Position numbers and translations under genes: made by a program. The notes below the pieces were generated by a model. The model was not told the origin of the DNA and searched no databases. It saw only the letters and a list, made by a program, of their open reading frames with translations. Shown one piece after another: positions 53,323 to 62,480 of a stretch of 64,000 nucleotides of DNA. Positions within the stretch are counted from its first letter, which is position 1. Every line of letters begins with the position of its first letter. Origin of the DNA: JAPPLB01 sp965206655 (lineage in GTDB: Bacteria; Acidobacteriota; Terriglobia; Bryobacterales; UBA6623); the NCBI GenBank assembly GCA_965206655.1, contig CBDBKC010000038.1:1-64000 (forward strand), given 5' to 3'.

Positions 53323-53423
53323 CGTGGTATTCACCTCCCTCGTCACCGAACGCAACGCTTACCTGCCTTCGCCTCCCGAAAGCCGGGGCACTTAAGAGAG
53401 GCTGCCCCTACTTGGGTTGCCGG

Positions 53424-53873
53424 CTAGACGCTCACTTCGGAGAGCGGCGCCGCCGTCTCATCGCGACTTTCGCGAGCGGCCCACCCTCTGTTCGCGGCAG
53501 ATGCTCGGTTCCTAAACCGGCGTGGCACGGGGATCGTCTTCAGCACCTGTGTTCGGATTCGCTCAGCGTTCCAGTCGATGATCTCGCAGCAAAAGTCGAA
53601 GCTGAGGTCACCGACATTTCCCTTCTCTATCCAACGGAGGGCGTCAGAACGGTCGGCCGGGGAAGCTGTCCTTAGGTCATGAAAGGCCTGTTCCAAAACA
53701 GCAACCGCCAATCGACGCTCGCCAGGGTTTGCCGTAGGCTGAGGGGCTGCTGCTTGGTCTTCCGTAATTCGTTTCATATCAGTAAGTCTGAGAATGCCAC
53801 GGGCGATACCGTCTGGTAAATGGATCAGGGGACACATTCGTTTTCGCGCCGAATCGTAGTTCTTTCGTCCCAT
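53424..53873 (-). CDS. Hypothetical protein, mobile-element-associated type
   Basis: About 149 residues; an internal ATG (MKRITEDQAA) may be the true start. The core GERRLAVAVLEQAFHDL, then DALRWIEKGN and LSFDFCCEIIDWNAERIR, resembles an uncharacterised domain often read as AxxWI---D-xxxFSFxxxCExLGxDPxxLR in phage-like islands; this likeness is from memory. It lies just upstream, on the same strand, of the small-gene cascade. Function unknown. Confidence 0.55.
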   Translation of the reverse strand: MGRKNYDSARKRMCPLIHLPDGIARGILRLTDMKRITEDQAAAPQPTANPGERRLAVAVLEQAFHDLRTASPADRSDALRWIEKGNVGDLSFDFCCEIIDWNAERIRTQVLKTIPVPRRFRNRASAANRGWAARESRDETAAPLSEVSV

Positions 53874-54284
53874 GGTCTTGGTACAACTGTTTTGCTGAGC
53901 CCGTGCCGGCCCGTGCGCTCACGTGCCGGCGGCGAGCCGCACGGACGATCGACAGAACTAGCTGAAAATAAGTGCCTTACGGTTACTCAGAGCAAAAAAA
54001 TCTAGGGTTAATGGGCAAGCAGGGTTGATTGGGTGTGGTACCGAAGTACGGTGGCTATCAGCAAGGGGCGCGCCCGCTGTGAAGCTCCAGGGAAACTTCC
54101 GCGATGGGCGTCTGAGGGCCGGCGGACGGCCCAAAGGTTGTAGTGTTTCACGGACTTTTCGTCCCGTTCGGGCTCCCACGGGGGTGCTGGAAGCGCCGCC
54201 ACGTCAAGGAACGGGCGTTCTTGCGCGATGTAAACAAGAGACTTCGCGGGCTTGGCGTCGAGCGCGCTGCGATATTCTTAGGTC
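53874..54284. other. Intergenic stretch
   Basis: No gene is supported. It includes an AT-richer patch around 53960-54020 with an A-run. This could be an upstream region of the minus-strand small genes. No tRNA or attachment site is evident. Confidence 0.4.
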
Positions 54285-54683
54285 ATGTCGATTCCTGATT
54301 CCGTTGTTCGTCGAGCGTATTCGAGCAAGGCGGCGCTTTCGTTGCTGTTGCTGACGCTGACCTTTTCTCTCGTCTTTTGTGGTGGCGCCCCGAAGGAGGA
54401 GAAGAGTGAAACTCCAGAGGAGGCTCCGGTTTCTTCGGCCGCCATCAAGGAGTACGCGCTCAAGGGGCGGGTACTCGGGCTTCGCGAAGAAGACAAAACG
54501 GCGGTCATCATGCACGAAGAGATTGTCGGCTGGATGTCAGCTATGACGATGGACTTCCCCATTCGCGAAGATGCCGATTGGGAGAAGCTCAAGGTCGGTT
54601 CCGTGATTGAAGCCACGGTCTTTGCCTCGGACGACGGCTTCTATGTGGGAAAGATCAAAGTCGTGGAAGAAGGCTCCGAGTAA
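54285..54683 (+). CDS. CusF-like copper-binding lipoprotein
   Basis: A 132-residue lipoprotein. After a hydrophobic signal, LVFCGGA supplies the lipobox cysteine (about residue 32). The C-terminal domain YALKGRVLGLREEDKTAVIM, HEEIVGWMSAMTMDFPI and GSVIEATVFASDDGFYVGKI matches the small CusF/copper-binding OB-like domain with the MxAMTMxF metal motif and the upstream histidine. It probably handles periplasmic copper, for example for cytochrome oxidase assembly; no Sco1 gene is next to it here. Confidence 0.82.
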   Translation: MSIPDSVVRRAYSSKAALSLLLLTLTFSLVFCGGAPKEEKSETPEEAPVSSAAIKEYALKGRVLGLREEDKTAVIMHEEIVGWMSAMTMDFPIREDADWEKLKVGSVIEATVFASDDGFYVGKIKVVEEGSE

Positions 54684-54745
54684 GACTCTGTTTCGATCTC
54701 TTCACTCGGCGGTTACCGCCGGAGTGAATCGATCGCACTCGACGC

Positions 54746-55417
54746 ATGCCGATCCAAGTTCGTCGTCCCGGTCCGCGATCCAGGAGTGAGACCCTCGTCT
54801 CGATGGCTCTGCTGGGGCTGCTCTGCTCATGGTCGTGCGCTTCTTGGAAGAGCGTAGACAGAACTCAGCCATCCGATCCGTTTGAACGGGTGGAGCGGAC
54901 GATTGGGGCGAACATCGATGAGCTCCGCGAGGTCTTGCTGGAGCGGTCAAGCGGACAGCACTACTCCGAGGAGATCGTGGACCGGTTTCCGTATCTCGGC
55001 GCATTTCTCATTGTGGGCTCCGACAACGATCTCTTCCTAGACGATGGTTCGATCAGAGTCAATTTCGACCGCTCGCCTTGGATGGAGACGTACTTGGATA
55101 TGGGACAAGAGCAACGCGCCCGAGACTTGTATCTGCTTTCGGTTATGGACCTCTTCTGGGCATCGGACTACGAATACGAGGGGGAGCCCGCTAAGTTCTA
55201 TACGGATTTCTTTCTCCACCTCGAACCGGTTTCAGAGAATGCGACCCGAGTCGAGGTCTTTGAGTTCCTGCCCCGGATATGGGTTGGGAAGAGTTTTCAA
55301 TTGGGCGCCCACGGACCTTGCATGTGTCGCGACCAGCGTTGGGTGGACCAGACGAAGACGGATCGCGTCGCTTTGCTGGAAGCGATTGAGAATGCGGTTT
55401 CGGGTGCGGTGCGGTGA
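54746..55417 (+). CDS. Hypothetical lipoprotein
   Basis: A 223-residue protein with a signal peptide ending in CSWSCAS (candidate lipobox). The remainder has an alpha/beta pattern with FERVERTIGANIDELREVLL, FLIVGSDNDLFLDDGSIRVN and the end MCRDQRWVDQTKTDRVALLE. It resembles no family I can name. It lies 62 bases after the copper-binding lipoprotein and converges on the cytochrome gene (15 bases between stops). Confidence 0.65.
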   Translation: MPIQVRRPGPRSRSETLVSMALLGLLCSWSCASWKSVDRTQPSDPFERVERTIGANIDELREVLLERSSGQHYSEEIVDRFPYLGAFLIVGSDNDLFLDDGSIRVNFDRSPWMETYLDMGQEQRARDLYLLSVMDLFWASDYEYEGEPAKFYTDFFLHLEPVSENATRVEVFEFLPRIWVGKSFQLGAHGPCMCRDQRWVDQTKTDRVALLEAIENAVSGAVR

Positions 55418-55432
55418 GAGATCTATTGCCGA

Positions 55433-57934
55433 TTACTGGATCCCACGTGCTGACCGCAGACGGGTGAGCGAGTCCCGCGCGGCTTGGCGTAGGTTGGGGT
55501 CCGGGCTGGCTGCCGCCCTCTGGAAGTGGCTCTCGGCTCGCGCGTACTCTCCCTCGACGGCGTACTGATTGCCTAGATTCAGGTGGGCCTCGGCGAGGTT
55601 GGGATCGGAGTCGACCGCTTGCTGGAAGTAGGCTTTCGCTTCCGCGTTCTTGCCGTTAGCGACGAGGAGGGCGCCCAGGTTGAACGCGGCCAGGGCGTGG
55701 CGGGGATCGGTTTCGAGGGCTTTGCGGTATGCCGTGCGGGCTTGCTGATTCTTGCCTTGGAGGGTGAAAACGGTGGCCAGCTCGTTGTGTAGGTCGGCAA
55801 GTTGCGGACTCAGCTTGATGGCCGCCTGTAGGTGTTGTTCGGCGGCCGCGTACCGTTCGACGGCAGCCAGCAGACGGCCGTAGTTGTAGTGCGCTTCGAA
55901 GGAATCGGGGTCGAGGCGCAGCGCTTCTTGGAAGTGGTACTGGGCCGGGCCGGGTCGCTGTGTGCCGGCGAGAAGGTTGGCCAGGTTGGTGTGGGCGTTT
56001 GCGTAGTCGGGTTTTAGACGGACGGCTTGGCGAAACGCATTTTCGGCTCCCTGCGGATCACGATCTTGGATGAGAGCCGTGCCGAGAGTATTGTGGGTCT
56101 GCGGCACGTCGGGATTGATCCGGATGGCGCTGCGTAATTCTCGAAGGGCCGAAGACAAGTCACCGAGGCGCAAGTAAGCGAGTCCGAGGTCGCTATGAAG
56201 CTGATAGTTGTTCGGCGTCTGCCGTAGAGCTTGCTGAAGGATCGCCGCTGCTTCCGGGTCGCCGTTCTGCGCCAGTAAACGTCCCAGGCTCTGGAGAGTG
56301 ATCTGATGGGCAGGCTCTCGCTCTCTTGCCGTGCGGTATGTGGCAATGGCGTCGGCGATCCGGCCGGCGCGCTCATACGCTTCACCGAGTTCGGCGTAGT
56401 AGTAGGCACCCGGAGGCGAGTGTTTTTCGATTGCTTGTTTGAGCTCGCGAATTCCCGTCTCGAGATTCGAACCGGACTTCCCTTGAGCGACGGCGATCAG
56501 CAGATCGTTCTCAGGCGTTGCTACCGGTTCGGGCGGGTAATAAGGGACAACGGCGCCTCGGTAGGGATCGTGGTGGATCTCGTTCTTGGCGGCGAGTAGA
56601 TCGCGTGCCGGTTGACGGCGCCGGATGTAGTGATCCGTCATGACGACATGAACGACATCATCGGGGCGGCGTTTGGGCATATGGCAGTCGAGGCAGTCGC
56701 TGTTGCTGGTATGTCCGCCCGCCTGCACAAGAGTGTCGAAGCCGGCGGCGTGGCAGCCGCGGCAGGCCGTGACGTATTCGGCGGTGGCCTCCTCGCCGTG
56801 ACGGATGTTGTGCGGATCGTGACATGTGGTGCAAGTAAGTTCGCCGTCGCTTTGTTGGAAGCAGGCGGACTTCCGCAGCCGGTAAGTGGCGTGCGCGATC
56901 TCAAAGAGATCGTCGGGGCCGGCGCCGGGGGCGTAGTCGAAGTGCATCATGAACTCGCCGAGAGGCTGACCGGGTTGATAAGAGAATGCGCCCCGGCCGT
57001 TGCGGCGCATGGCGTGTGGAAGGCCTTCGATGGTTGTTTCGAGATGACACTGCATGCAGACTTCGATTTGACGTTCGGCATCGAGCCGTGCCGGATTTGT
57101 GATGGATGCCTGAATCAATTCCGGTGAAGGGTTTTCTCTTTCGAAAACCGCGATGTGGTCGCGGCCGGGTCCGTGGCAACGCTGGCAATCGATGCCTTCT
57201 GGCATATCGGCCGGATAAGCAAGTGCGGCTCCTTCCAGATCGGTTCCCTCTTCTATCGTGGGATATCCGTTGTGGCACGCTATGCAATCGGTAGCTGCCT
57301 CGCGGAGGAATCCCTGATGATCGGGCGTGTCGTAGCCGGGGCTCATCGCCCAGTAACCGCCTTTCTCCGAATACCAGGAAATAGGGAATTGGGCCAGACC
57401 GCTGTCAGCCGTACGCCAAAGGTAGCTTCGGGAGTGGTTGCCGGAACCGATGACGTAGTCGATGCGTTTTTCGAGAACGTTGATCTCGCTGCCGTCGCGG
57501 CCGACTTGGTGGCGGCGGATGAAGTATTCGTCTTCCCTCTCGATCATCGTGTAGTTGCGATCGGAGGGCTTGTGATAGTAGCTGTTGTCGGACCGGAAGT
57601 CCTCAACCATGTTGTCGGGAGCCGGGCGGTAAAACGAGCGTCCCATTCCGTTGAGGCGGTAGGTTGCGTCGATATCCTGGTGGCAGCCGACACAGGCGAC
57701 GGGGTCGACGTAGCCGAGGTCGGCCCCGGCGATGAACTGACGTGCGGAGACAGGGTCTTCGATGCTGTCGGGCGAAGGCTTCATCCAGAAGTACGCACCT
57801 AAGCCGATGATGAGAACACCCAGACCCATCACGCTGGCGAGTAGGGGGAGGGACGTCCTCCTATCGGGGGCCGGGTCGGTCCGTTGGGGCGGGGCGGGAC
57901 TCGTTTTTCGGCGGTTTCGTTTCTTACTGCTCAT
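55433..57934 (-). CDS. Membrane-anchored heptaheme cytochrome c with TPR domain
   Basis: An 833-residue protein. One N-terminal membrane helix (residues about 29-50) anchors a periplasmic cytochrome c554-like region with seven CxxCH heme sites: CVGCH (81), CIACH, CQRCH, CMQCH, CTTCH, CRGCH and CLDCH. From about residue 500 to the end come roughly nine tetratricopeptide repeats (for example NTLGTALIQDRDPQGAENAF, ANLLAGTQRPGPAQYHFQEA). Multiheme-TPR fusions of this type are common in Acidobacteria and Planctomycetes. An electron-transfer role is inferred. The gene is divergent from the MFS transporter. Confidence 0.92.
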   Translation of the reverse strand: MSSKKRNRRKTSPAPPQRTDPAPDRRTSLPLLASVMGLGVLIIGLGAYFWMKPSPDSIEDPVSARQFIAGADLGYVDPVACVGCHQDIDATYRLNGMGRSFYRPAPDNMVEDFRSDNSYYHKPSDRNYTMIEREDEYFIRRHQVGRDGSEINVLEKRIDYVIGSGNHSRSYLWRTADSGLAQFPISWYSEKGGYWAMSPGYDTPDHQGFLREAATDCIACHNGYPTIEEGTDLEGAALAYPADMPEGIDCQRCHGPGRDHIAVFERENPSPELIQASITNPARLDAERQIEVCMQCHLETTIEGLPHAMRRNGRGAFSYQPGQPLGEFMMHFDYAPGAGPDDLFEIAHATYRLRKSACFQQSDGELTCTTCHDPHNIRHGEEATAEYVTACRGCHAAGFDTLVQAGGHTSNSDCLDCHMPKRRPDDVVHVVMTDHYIRRRQPARDLLAAKNEIHHDPYRGAVVPYYPPEPVATPENDLLIAVAQGKSGSNLETGIRELKQAIEKHSPPGAYYYAELGEAYERAGRIADAIATYRTAREREPAHQITLQSLGRLLAQNGDPEAAAILQQALRQTPNNYQLHSDLGLAYLRLGDLSSALRELRSAIRINPDVPQTHNTLGTALIQDRDPQGAENAFRQAVRLKPDYANAHTNLANLLAGTQRPGPAQYHFQEALRLDPDSFEAHYNYGRLLAAVERYAAAEQHLQAAIKLSPQLADLHNELATVFTLQGKNQQARTAYRKALETDPRHALAAFNLGALLVANGKNAEAKAYFQQAVDSDPNLAEAHLNLGNQYAVEGEYARAESHFQRAAASPDPNLRQAARDSLTRLRSARGIQ

Positions 57935-58141
57935 TGCTTAGCCCGGGATTTGAGTGCGGAGTGAGGAGCCGTGTCGTATGCACCATCTCGCCTCACTTCA
58001 CGCGGGGCCTCATAGCGATCATCCTGGACCGATGCCTCGGTACGCAACCTGCGCTGGGTGACTGCTTGAAGCAGAGCGACGGAAGAAGAGGACCATCGGC
58101 GCGATGGGGTGACGTCCTGTGAGCTACAATGCCTACCTCTC

Positions 58142-59437
58142 ATGACTCCTAGCGAACAGCCTAGCAAGGGCATCAAGAACCTACGGTGGTGGATTTGTAC
58201 GCTGCTGTTTTTAGCCACGCTGATCAACTATCTCGACCGCCAGACGTTCGCGGTCGCGACACCGGCGATTGTCGAGGAGTTCGGCCTCTCGAACGACGAT
58301 ATCGCGAACATCAATATCGCCTTCACTTCGGCTTACATGGTCGGCCAGCTCGTGACAGGGCGGTTCATGGACGTGGTGGGAACGAGGATGGGTTTCCTGC
58401 TGATCATGGTGTTTTGGTCGGTGTCGGGGATCTTGTGTTCGACGGCGCGCGGGATTGGGAGTTTGAGTCTCTTCCGGTTTTGTTTGGGGCTGGGGGAGGC
58501 GGGGAACTGGCCGGCCTCTGTAAAGGCGATCTCGGAGTGGTTTCCGGCGCGGCAGCGTGGGCTGGGAGTCGCTTACTTTTCGGGCGGCGGTTCGGGCCTG
58601 GGCGCGATGGTTGCGCCGGTGGTGATCGCGCAGTTGATCCTGTGGATGGACTGGCGCTGGTCGTTTGTGATTATCGGCGGACTGGGTTTCTTGTGGGTGC
58701 CGCTGTGGCTCTGGTTTTACCGTTCGCCGGATCAGCATTGGCTGATGCGGAAAGAGGAACTGGCGGAGCTTCAAAAAGAGCAGTCCGGTCAGGGCGGCGG
58801 GTCCGCGCGGAAGCAAGGCATCTTCGCCGGCTGGGGGACGGTCTTGCGGTACCGGCAGGTTTGGGGCGTCGCGGCCGTGCGTTTCTTTTCTGATTCGATT
58901 CTTTGGTTTTATCTGGCGTGGTTGCCGAAGTATTTTGTAGATGAGCGCGGCTATCAAATGGAAGACATTCGCGATCGCCTCTGGATGGTGTTTCTGCCGG
59001 CGATTTTTGCGAGCTTTCTTGGTGGCGGGATTTCGGGACGCTTGATCGAGAAGGGCTGGAGCGTGAATCGCGCGCGAAAGACCGTGATGCTGGTAGCGGG
59101 CATCGCGATGATGTCGAGCGTCGGTGTCGGCCTGGTGGACTCGGACGTGACTGCTCTCGTGCTGTCCGGCATCGCGTTGCTTTCTTTCTATGCCTATTCG
59201 ACGAATACGTTGACTCTGCCGGCTGACTTGGCGCCGCCGGGGCTTGTCGCTTCGGTCTCGGGATTCTCCGGCATGGGGGCGGGGCTCGGCAGTCTCCTCT
59301 TTACCAAGCTGGTTGGGTATGTGGCGGATACCTATTCGTTTACGCCGGTCTTTGTGTTCGTTGGGATTCTGCCTTTGTTGTCGCTGGCGGCGCTGTTCTT
59401 CGTGATGGGGCCGGTGGATCGTGTGGTGCGGGAGTGA
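58142..59437 (+). CDS. MFS transporter, anion:cation symporter (hexuronate/galactonate-like)
   Basis: A 431-residue, 12-helix transporter of the ACS subfamily (ExuT/DgoT-like). Signatures: INYLDRQTFAVATPAIVEEF at helix 1, MVGQLVTGRFMDVVGTRMGF, FRFCLGLGEAGNWPASVKAI and WFPARQRGLGVAYFSGG. The frame is open from 58109, but MTPSEQPSKG at 58142 is the better start. It is followed 7 bases later by the metallo-beta-lactamase gene. Substrates of this group are sugar acids such as hexuronates. Confidence 0.9.
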   Translation: MTPSEQPSKGIKNLRWWICTLLFLATLINYLDRQTFAVATPAIVEEFGLSNDDIANINIAFTSAYMVGQLVTGRFMDVVGTRMGFLLIMVFWSVSGILCSTARGIGSLSLFRFCLGLGEAGNWPASVKAISEWFPARQRGLGVAYFSGGGSGLGAMVAPVVIAQLILWMDWRWSFVIIGGLGFLWVPLWLWFYRSPDQHWLMRKEELAELQKEQSGQGGGSARKQGIFAGWGTVLRYRQVWGVAAVRFFSDSILWFYLAWLPKYFVDERGYQMEDIRDRLWMVFLPAIFASFLGGGISGRLIEKGWSVNRARKTVMLVAGIAMMSSVGVGLVDSDVTALVLSGIALLSFYAYSTNTLTLPADLAPPGLVASVSGFSGMGAGLGSLLFTKLVGYVADTYSFTPVFVFVGILPLLSLAALFFVMGPVDRVVRE

Positions 59438-59444
59438 GGAGCTG

Positions 59445-60233
59445 ATGTCGATTCGGTTTGCGGTGTGCTTTGGTTTGCTTGCTCTCTTGGCGGTCGCTTC
59501 CGCAACCGCGGCTGACCCCGAACTCGAAATAAGAGTCATCTACGACAACACGTCGGCCCGTGAGGACGTGCCCGCCGATTGGGGTTTCTCGTCCGTGGTG
59601 ACGTTTCGGGGACGGCGGGCGTTGTTCGATTCGGGGACGAAGCCGGGTCTGTTCCTTGCGAACTTGGAGAAGATGGGCGTCGAGCCGTCGTCGATTGAAA
59701 CGGCGATGATTTCGCACGAACACCCGGATCATCGAAACGGCGTGAACAAGTTGTATCCTCTGAACCCGAAGATGATCGTTCACTTCCTGGATGCTTTCTA
59801 TGAGAAGGCGTTTGGGGAGGCGTCGGCCGCGGGCATGAAGGTACGCCGCGAAATCCGTCCTTATGAATTGATTCCCGGAGCGCACTCGACCGGGATGATA
59901 GCGGGAGACCCGCCGGAGCAGTCGTTAGCGATTGAAACATCAAAGGGCGTTGTGTTGATTGTCGGGTGCAGCCACCCGGGGATTGTCACGATCGTTGAGA
60001 AAGTGAAGCGGCAACGTGGCGTTGACTCAATCCGGCTGCTGCTGGGCGGGCTGCACATGTTTCAGCAGAACGAGAATCAGGTCCGCACACAGATTCAGCG
60101 TCTGCGCGATCTGAAAGTGCAGCGTGTGATGCCGGGGCATTGTAGCGGGGACTTGGCGAAAGAGCTGTTTCGTGAGGTCTACGGCGCGAACTTCGAGTCG
60201 CTGGGTGCGGGCAAGGTTTTGCGCCTGGACTGA
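59445..60233 (+). CDS. Exported metallo-beta-lactamase-fold hydrolase
   Basis: A 262-residue protein with a signal peptide (FAVCFGLLALLAVASATAA). The metal site is SHEHPDHRNG (H-x-H-x-D-H), with later ligands in GCSHPGIV and PGHCSGD. The sequence RRALFDSGTKPGLFLANLEK places it in the dihydropteroate-synthase-like MBL subgroup, whose substrates are mostly unknown. The ATG at 59445 has GAGGAG at the end of the MFS gene; a start at 59421 is also open. Cotranscribed with the transporter. Confidence 0.87.
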   Translation: MSIRFAVCFGLLALLAVASATAADPELEIRVIYDNTSAREDVPADWGFSSVVTFRGRRALFDSGTKPGLFLANLEKMGVEPSSIETAMISHEHPDHRNGVNKLYPLNPKMIVHFLDAFYEKAFGEASAAGMKVRREIRPYELIPGAHSTGMIAGDPPEQSLAIETSKGVVLIVGCSHPGIVTIVEKVKRQRGVDSIRLLLGGLHMFQQNENQVRTQIQRLRDLKVQRVMPGHCSGDLAKELFREVYGANFESLGAGKVLRLD

Positions 60234-60331
60234 ATGGCTTCTCGCCCGGCGGGGGATCTTGGATTTTGACGGGAACCTGATTGAGGCCGCGAACCGTCTC
60301 AAAAGAAGCGGGAAGTCTGCGTTCCGCCGTC

Positions 60332-61282
60332 ATGAGATTCCCCAACGAAGAGCAAGATCGGCTGCGATCTTTCGGCTCCTGTTTTCGATTGCTGCGCAAG
60401 TCGGAGTGGGTCTTGGTGATCTACCTGACTTACGCGGCGATTGTCTCGCTCTTCCTCGACATCTCTCCGGCGATCCGCGCCCAGGCGTTGGTTGTGAACG
60501 CGGCCGTCATCGGCGGTTACTTTTTGATCGGGTATCGCCTGGGAGGAAGGCCTCATCGGGTGTGGGACGTGGTTCGCGATTGGCTGCCGTTTGCCCTGGT
60601 GCTGTTGTGTTATCGCGAGATGGGCTGGTTCGCTCCGGCTGAACATACGTACGAGCTGGAGCAGTCGTGGATCGTTTGGGATCGGCTTCTGCTAAACGAT
60701 TGGGGCGCGCGGGCCGCGATCGAGTCGCTGGGGCCATTGATCCCGGCGTATCTGGAAATTTGCTACACGCTTGTTTACGTCTTCGCGCCGTTTACGATGG
60801 CGATGATCTATGCCTATGGATATCGCGGTGACGGCGCCGATCGGCTGTTGTTCATCTACTTGCTCGGGACACTGCTTTCCTACTCGCTCTTCCCCTATTT
60901 TCCTTCGGAGCCGCCGCGCGCGGTTTTCCCGGGGGAGGACGTCCCGGGGATTCATACCGTCTTCCGCCAATTCAATTGGTGGATCCTCAGCGGCGGCGGG
61001 ATTCACACCAGCGTCTTCCCTAGCGCACACGTATCGGCGAGCTTTTCGGCGGTGTTCGGGGCGTTCTTGGTGATGGGCCGCGGCCGTTGGGCGCCTTGGG
61101 CGTTCACGGCGGTGGCGATCGGGATCTTTTGGGCGACCATCTATGGCCGCTACCACTATGCGGTGGACGCGGTCGCGGGTTTCGGAGTGAGTCTGGTTGC
61201 CCTCGGCGTGACCCGCCTCGTGATGCGGGAAAGAGTACGGGTTGCAGCGCCCAGGCCTGCTTTGGCCGAAGCGCCGGATTGA
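60332..61282 (+). CDS. PAP2-superfamily membrane phosphatase
   Basis: A 316-residue protein with about six membrane helices and PAP2/IPC-synthase-like motifs: FPSEPPRA, then the catalytic GIHTSVFPSAHVSASF and YGRYHYAVDAVAGFGVSLVA with the terminal His and Asp. Such enzymes dephosphorylate lipid phosphates or exchange head groups (InsP-ceramide synthase type). The ATG at 60332 is preferred over the TTG-opened extension. It lies 98 bases after the MBL gene. Confidence 0.85.
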   Translation: MRFPNEEQDRLRSFGSCFRLLRKSEWVLVIYLTYAAIVSLFLDISPAIRAQALVVNAAVIGGYFLIGYRLGGRPHRVWDVVRDWLPFALVLLCYREMGWFAPAEHTYELEQSWIVWDRLLLNDWGARAAIESLGPLIPAYLEICYTLVYVFAPFTMAMIYAYGYRGDGADRLLFIYLLGTLLSYSLFPYFPSEPPRAVFPGEDVPGIHTVFRQFNWWILSGGGIHTSVFPSAHVSASFSAVFGAFLVMGRGRWAPWAFTAVAIGIFWATIYGRYHYAVDAVAGFGVSLVALGVTRLVMRERVRVAAPRPALAEAPD

Positions 61283-61311
61283 GCGGCGTCCCCGCGGGCG
61301 AGCAACTGACC

Positions 61312-61345
61312 TGGACCTTGCTCTTCATGTGAAGAGCGAGGTCCA
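61312..61345 (+). terminator. Long hairpin after the PAP2 gene
   Basis: TGGACCT-T-GCTCTTCA pairs with TGAAGAGC-G-AGGTCCA around a two-base centre, 30 bases after the PAP2 stop. There is no T-run, so it may be a factor-dependent terminator or mRNA 3' stabiliser serving the convergent genes. Confidence 0.45.
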
Positions 61346-61432
61346 TCCGAGAAAAGCGGGCTCTAGGAGATTGCCGAGACGGTCGTTCCTACACCCCGTC
61401 CGGGGCTGGTTTTCGAGGTGGCTGGATCGATC

Positions 61433-61452
61433 CCCCTAGCCAAGGCTAGGGG
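61433..61452. repeat. Perfect 9-bp stem, CCCCTAGCC-AA-GGCTAGGGG
   Basis: A perfect inverted repeat with a 2-base centre. A second nearby CTAG palindrome (TGGCTAGCCA) follows. Resembles a REP-like or operator palindrome. Confidence 0.45.
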
Positions 61453-61630
61453 CTAAGTCCCGGGCACCCCTCCGGGGCTCGGGTTCGGAGTCTTTGGCTA
61501 GCCATGCGAGGCATACGGAGATTGGGGCAGGCTGGGTCCGCTCCCTTTGGTCGCGGCTCGGCTAGAAGATGGTTGCTGCGTGGCGGAGGATTCGGACTTG
61601 AGAATTCAAGTTCTGGTTTGACTCCGTGGG

Positions 61631-62434
61631 CTACATGTAACCGTCTTTGTTGGCCGTGACCGCTTCGCCGGTGGGAACTTCCTCGCGTACCGCCTTCAAA
61701 CCACCAAGCAGGACGGAAACATCCGAGCCGAAGACAAGATAGCGCGCACCGTGCTCTTGCGCTTTCTTGAGCAGCGGAATCTTCGCCATGTGGACCCCCG
61801 GAGCGACACCGTTTTTGTTGCAGGCGTCGACCATGCGGTCAAAAGCGTCCCAGAAGATGGGGTTTTCGAAGTCACCGGGGATGCCGAGCGAGACGGAAAG
61901 ATCGAAGGGGCCGACCATGATGGCGTCCACTCCGGGAATGGCCGTGATGTCATAGATGGCGTCGACGCACTCACGGCTTTCCATCTGTAGGATCACCATG
62001 GTCTCGTCGTCCGCCGAATCCATTTCGACTTGTGCGCCACGGAAGTTGAAGTCGGTGATGATGTTGCGCATCCCGTAGCCGCGGCTGCCGTGCGGCGGAA
62101 ACTTCATGGCATCGACGACCGATTTACCCTGCTCGACAGAGTGAATGCGCGGCGCGATGATGCCCATGGCGCCCATATCGAGGGTGCGAGCGATCAGGAA
62201 ATACTCCGACTGCGTGACGCGAACAATGGGCATGACATCGGCTGCCCGAGAGACGCGAACGAGGGTCTGGATCTCGCGGTAATCGGTCGGAGAGTGTTCG
62301 GTGTCGATGAAGAAAAAGTCGAATCCGGCGGCCTTCAGGATGGTGACGACCTCGGGGCTGGTGTAGTCGGTGAGGCAGGTACCGAGGACCGTGCCGCCTA
62401 CTTTGAGCTTGTGTTTGATGGTGTTGGTTTGCAT
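61631..62434 (-). CDS. HpcH/HpaI-family aldolase
   Basis: A 267-residue class II pyruvate aldolase of the HpaI family, which cleaves 2-keto-4-hydroxy acids such as 2,4-dihydroxyhept-2-enedioate. Visible are FFFIDTEHSPTDYREIQTLV with the conserved acidic/His pair, PIVRVTQSEY with the substrate arginine, and the metal ligands Glu in LQMESRECV and Asp in VGPFDLSVSLG. Full length. The exact keto acid is unknown, but a sugar-acid role would fit the nearby hexuronate-type transporter (inference). Confidence 0.9.
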   Translation of the reverse strand: MQTNTIKHKLKVGGTVLGTCLTDYTSPEVVTILKAAGFDFFFIDTEHSPTDYREIQTLVRVSRAADVMPIVRVTQSEYFLIARTLDMGAMGIIAPRIHSVEQGKSVVDAMKFPPHGSRGYGMRNIITDFNFRGAQVEMDSADDETMVILQMESRECVDAIYDITAIPGVDAIMVGPFDLSVSLGIPGDFENPIFWDAFDRMVDACNKNGVAPGVHMAKIPLLKKAQEHGARYLVFGSDVSVLLGGLKAVREEVPTGEAVTANKDGYM

Positions 62435-62480
62435 GGTTTGTGGGAGATTCTTTTTAGCACATTCGGCGGGTGGAGGCCCG

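Larger units (their letters stand above)
61283..61630. other. Intergenic region rich in palindromes
   Basis: No gene seen. It holds a long near-perfect hairpin at 61312-61345 and a 9-bp stem at 61433-61452. Further GC palindromes near 61460-61505 include TGGCTAGCCA. A partial copy of the dispersed repeat (CCGCTCCCTTTGGTCGCGGC) lies at about 61538-61565. Confidence 0.6.

Noticed and set aside
58211..59539. A 442-codon open frame antisense to the MFS transporter.
   Set aside because: The sense frame has clear family motifs; the antisense reading is Arg/His/Pro-rich and arises from GC-rich codon structure.
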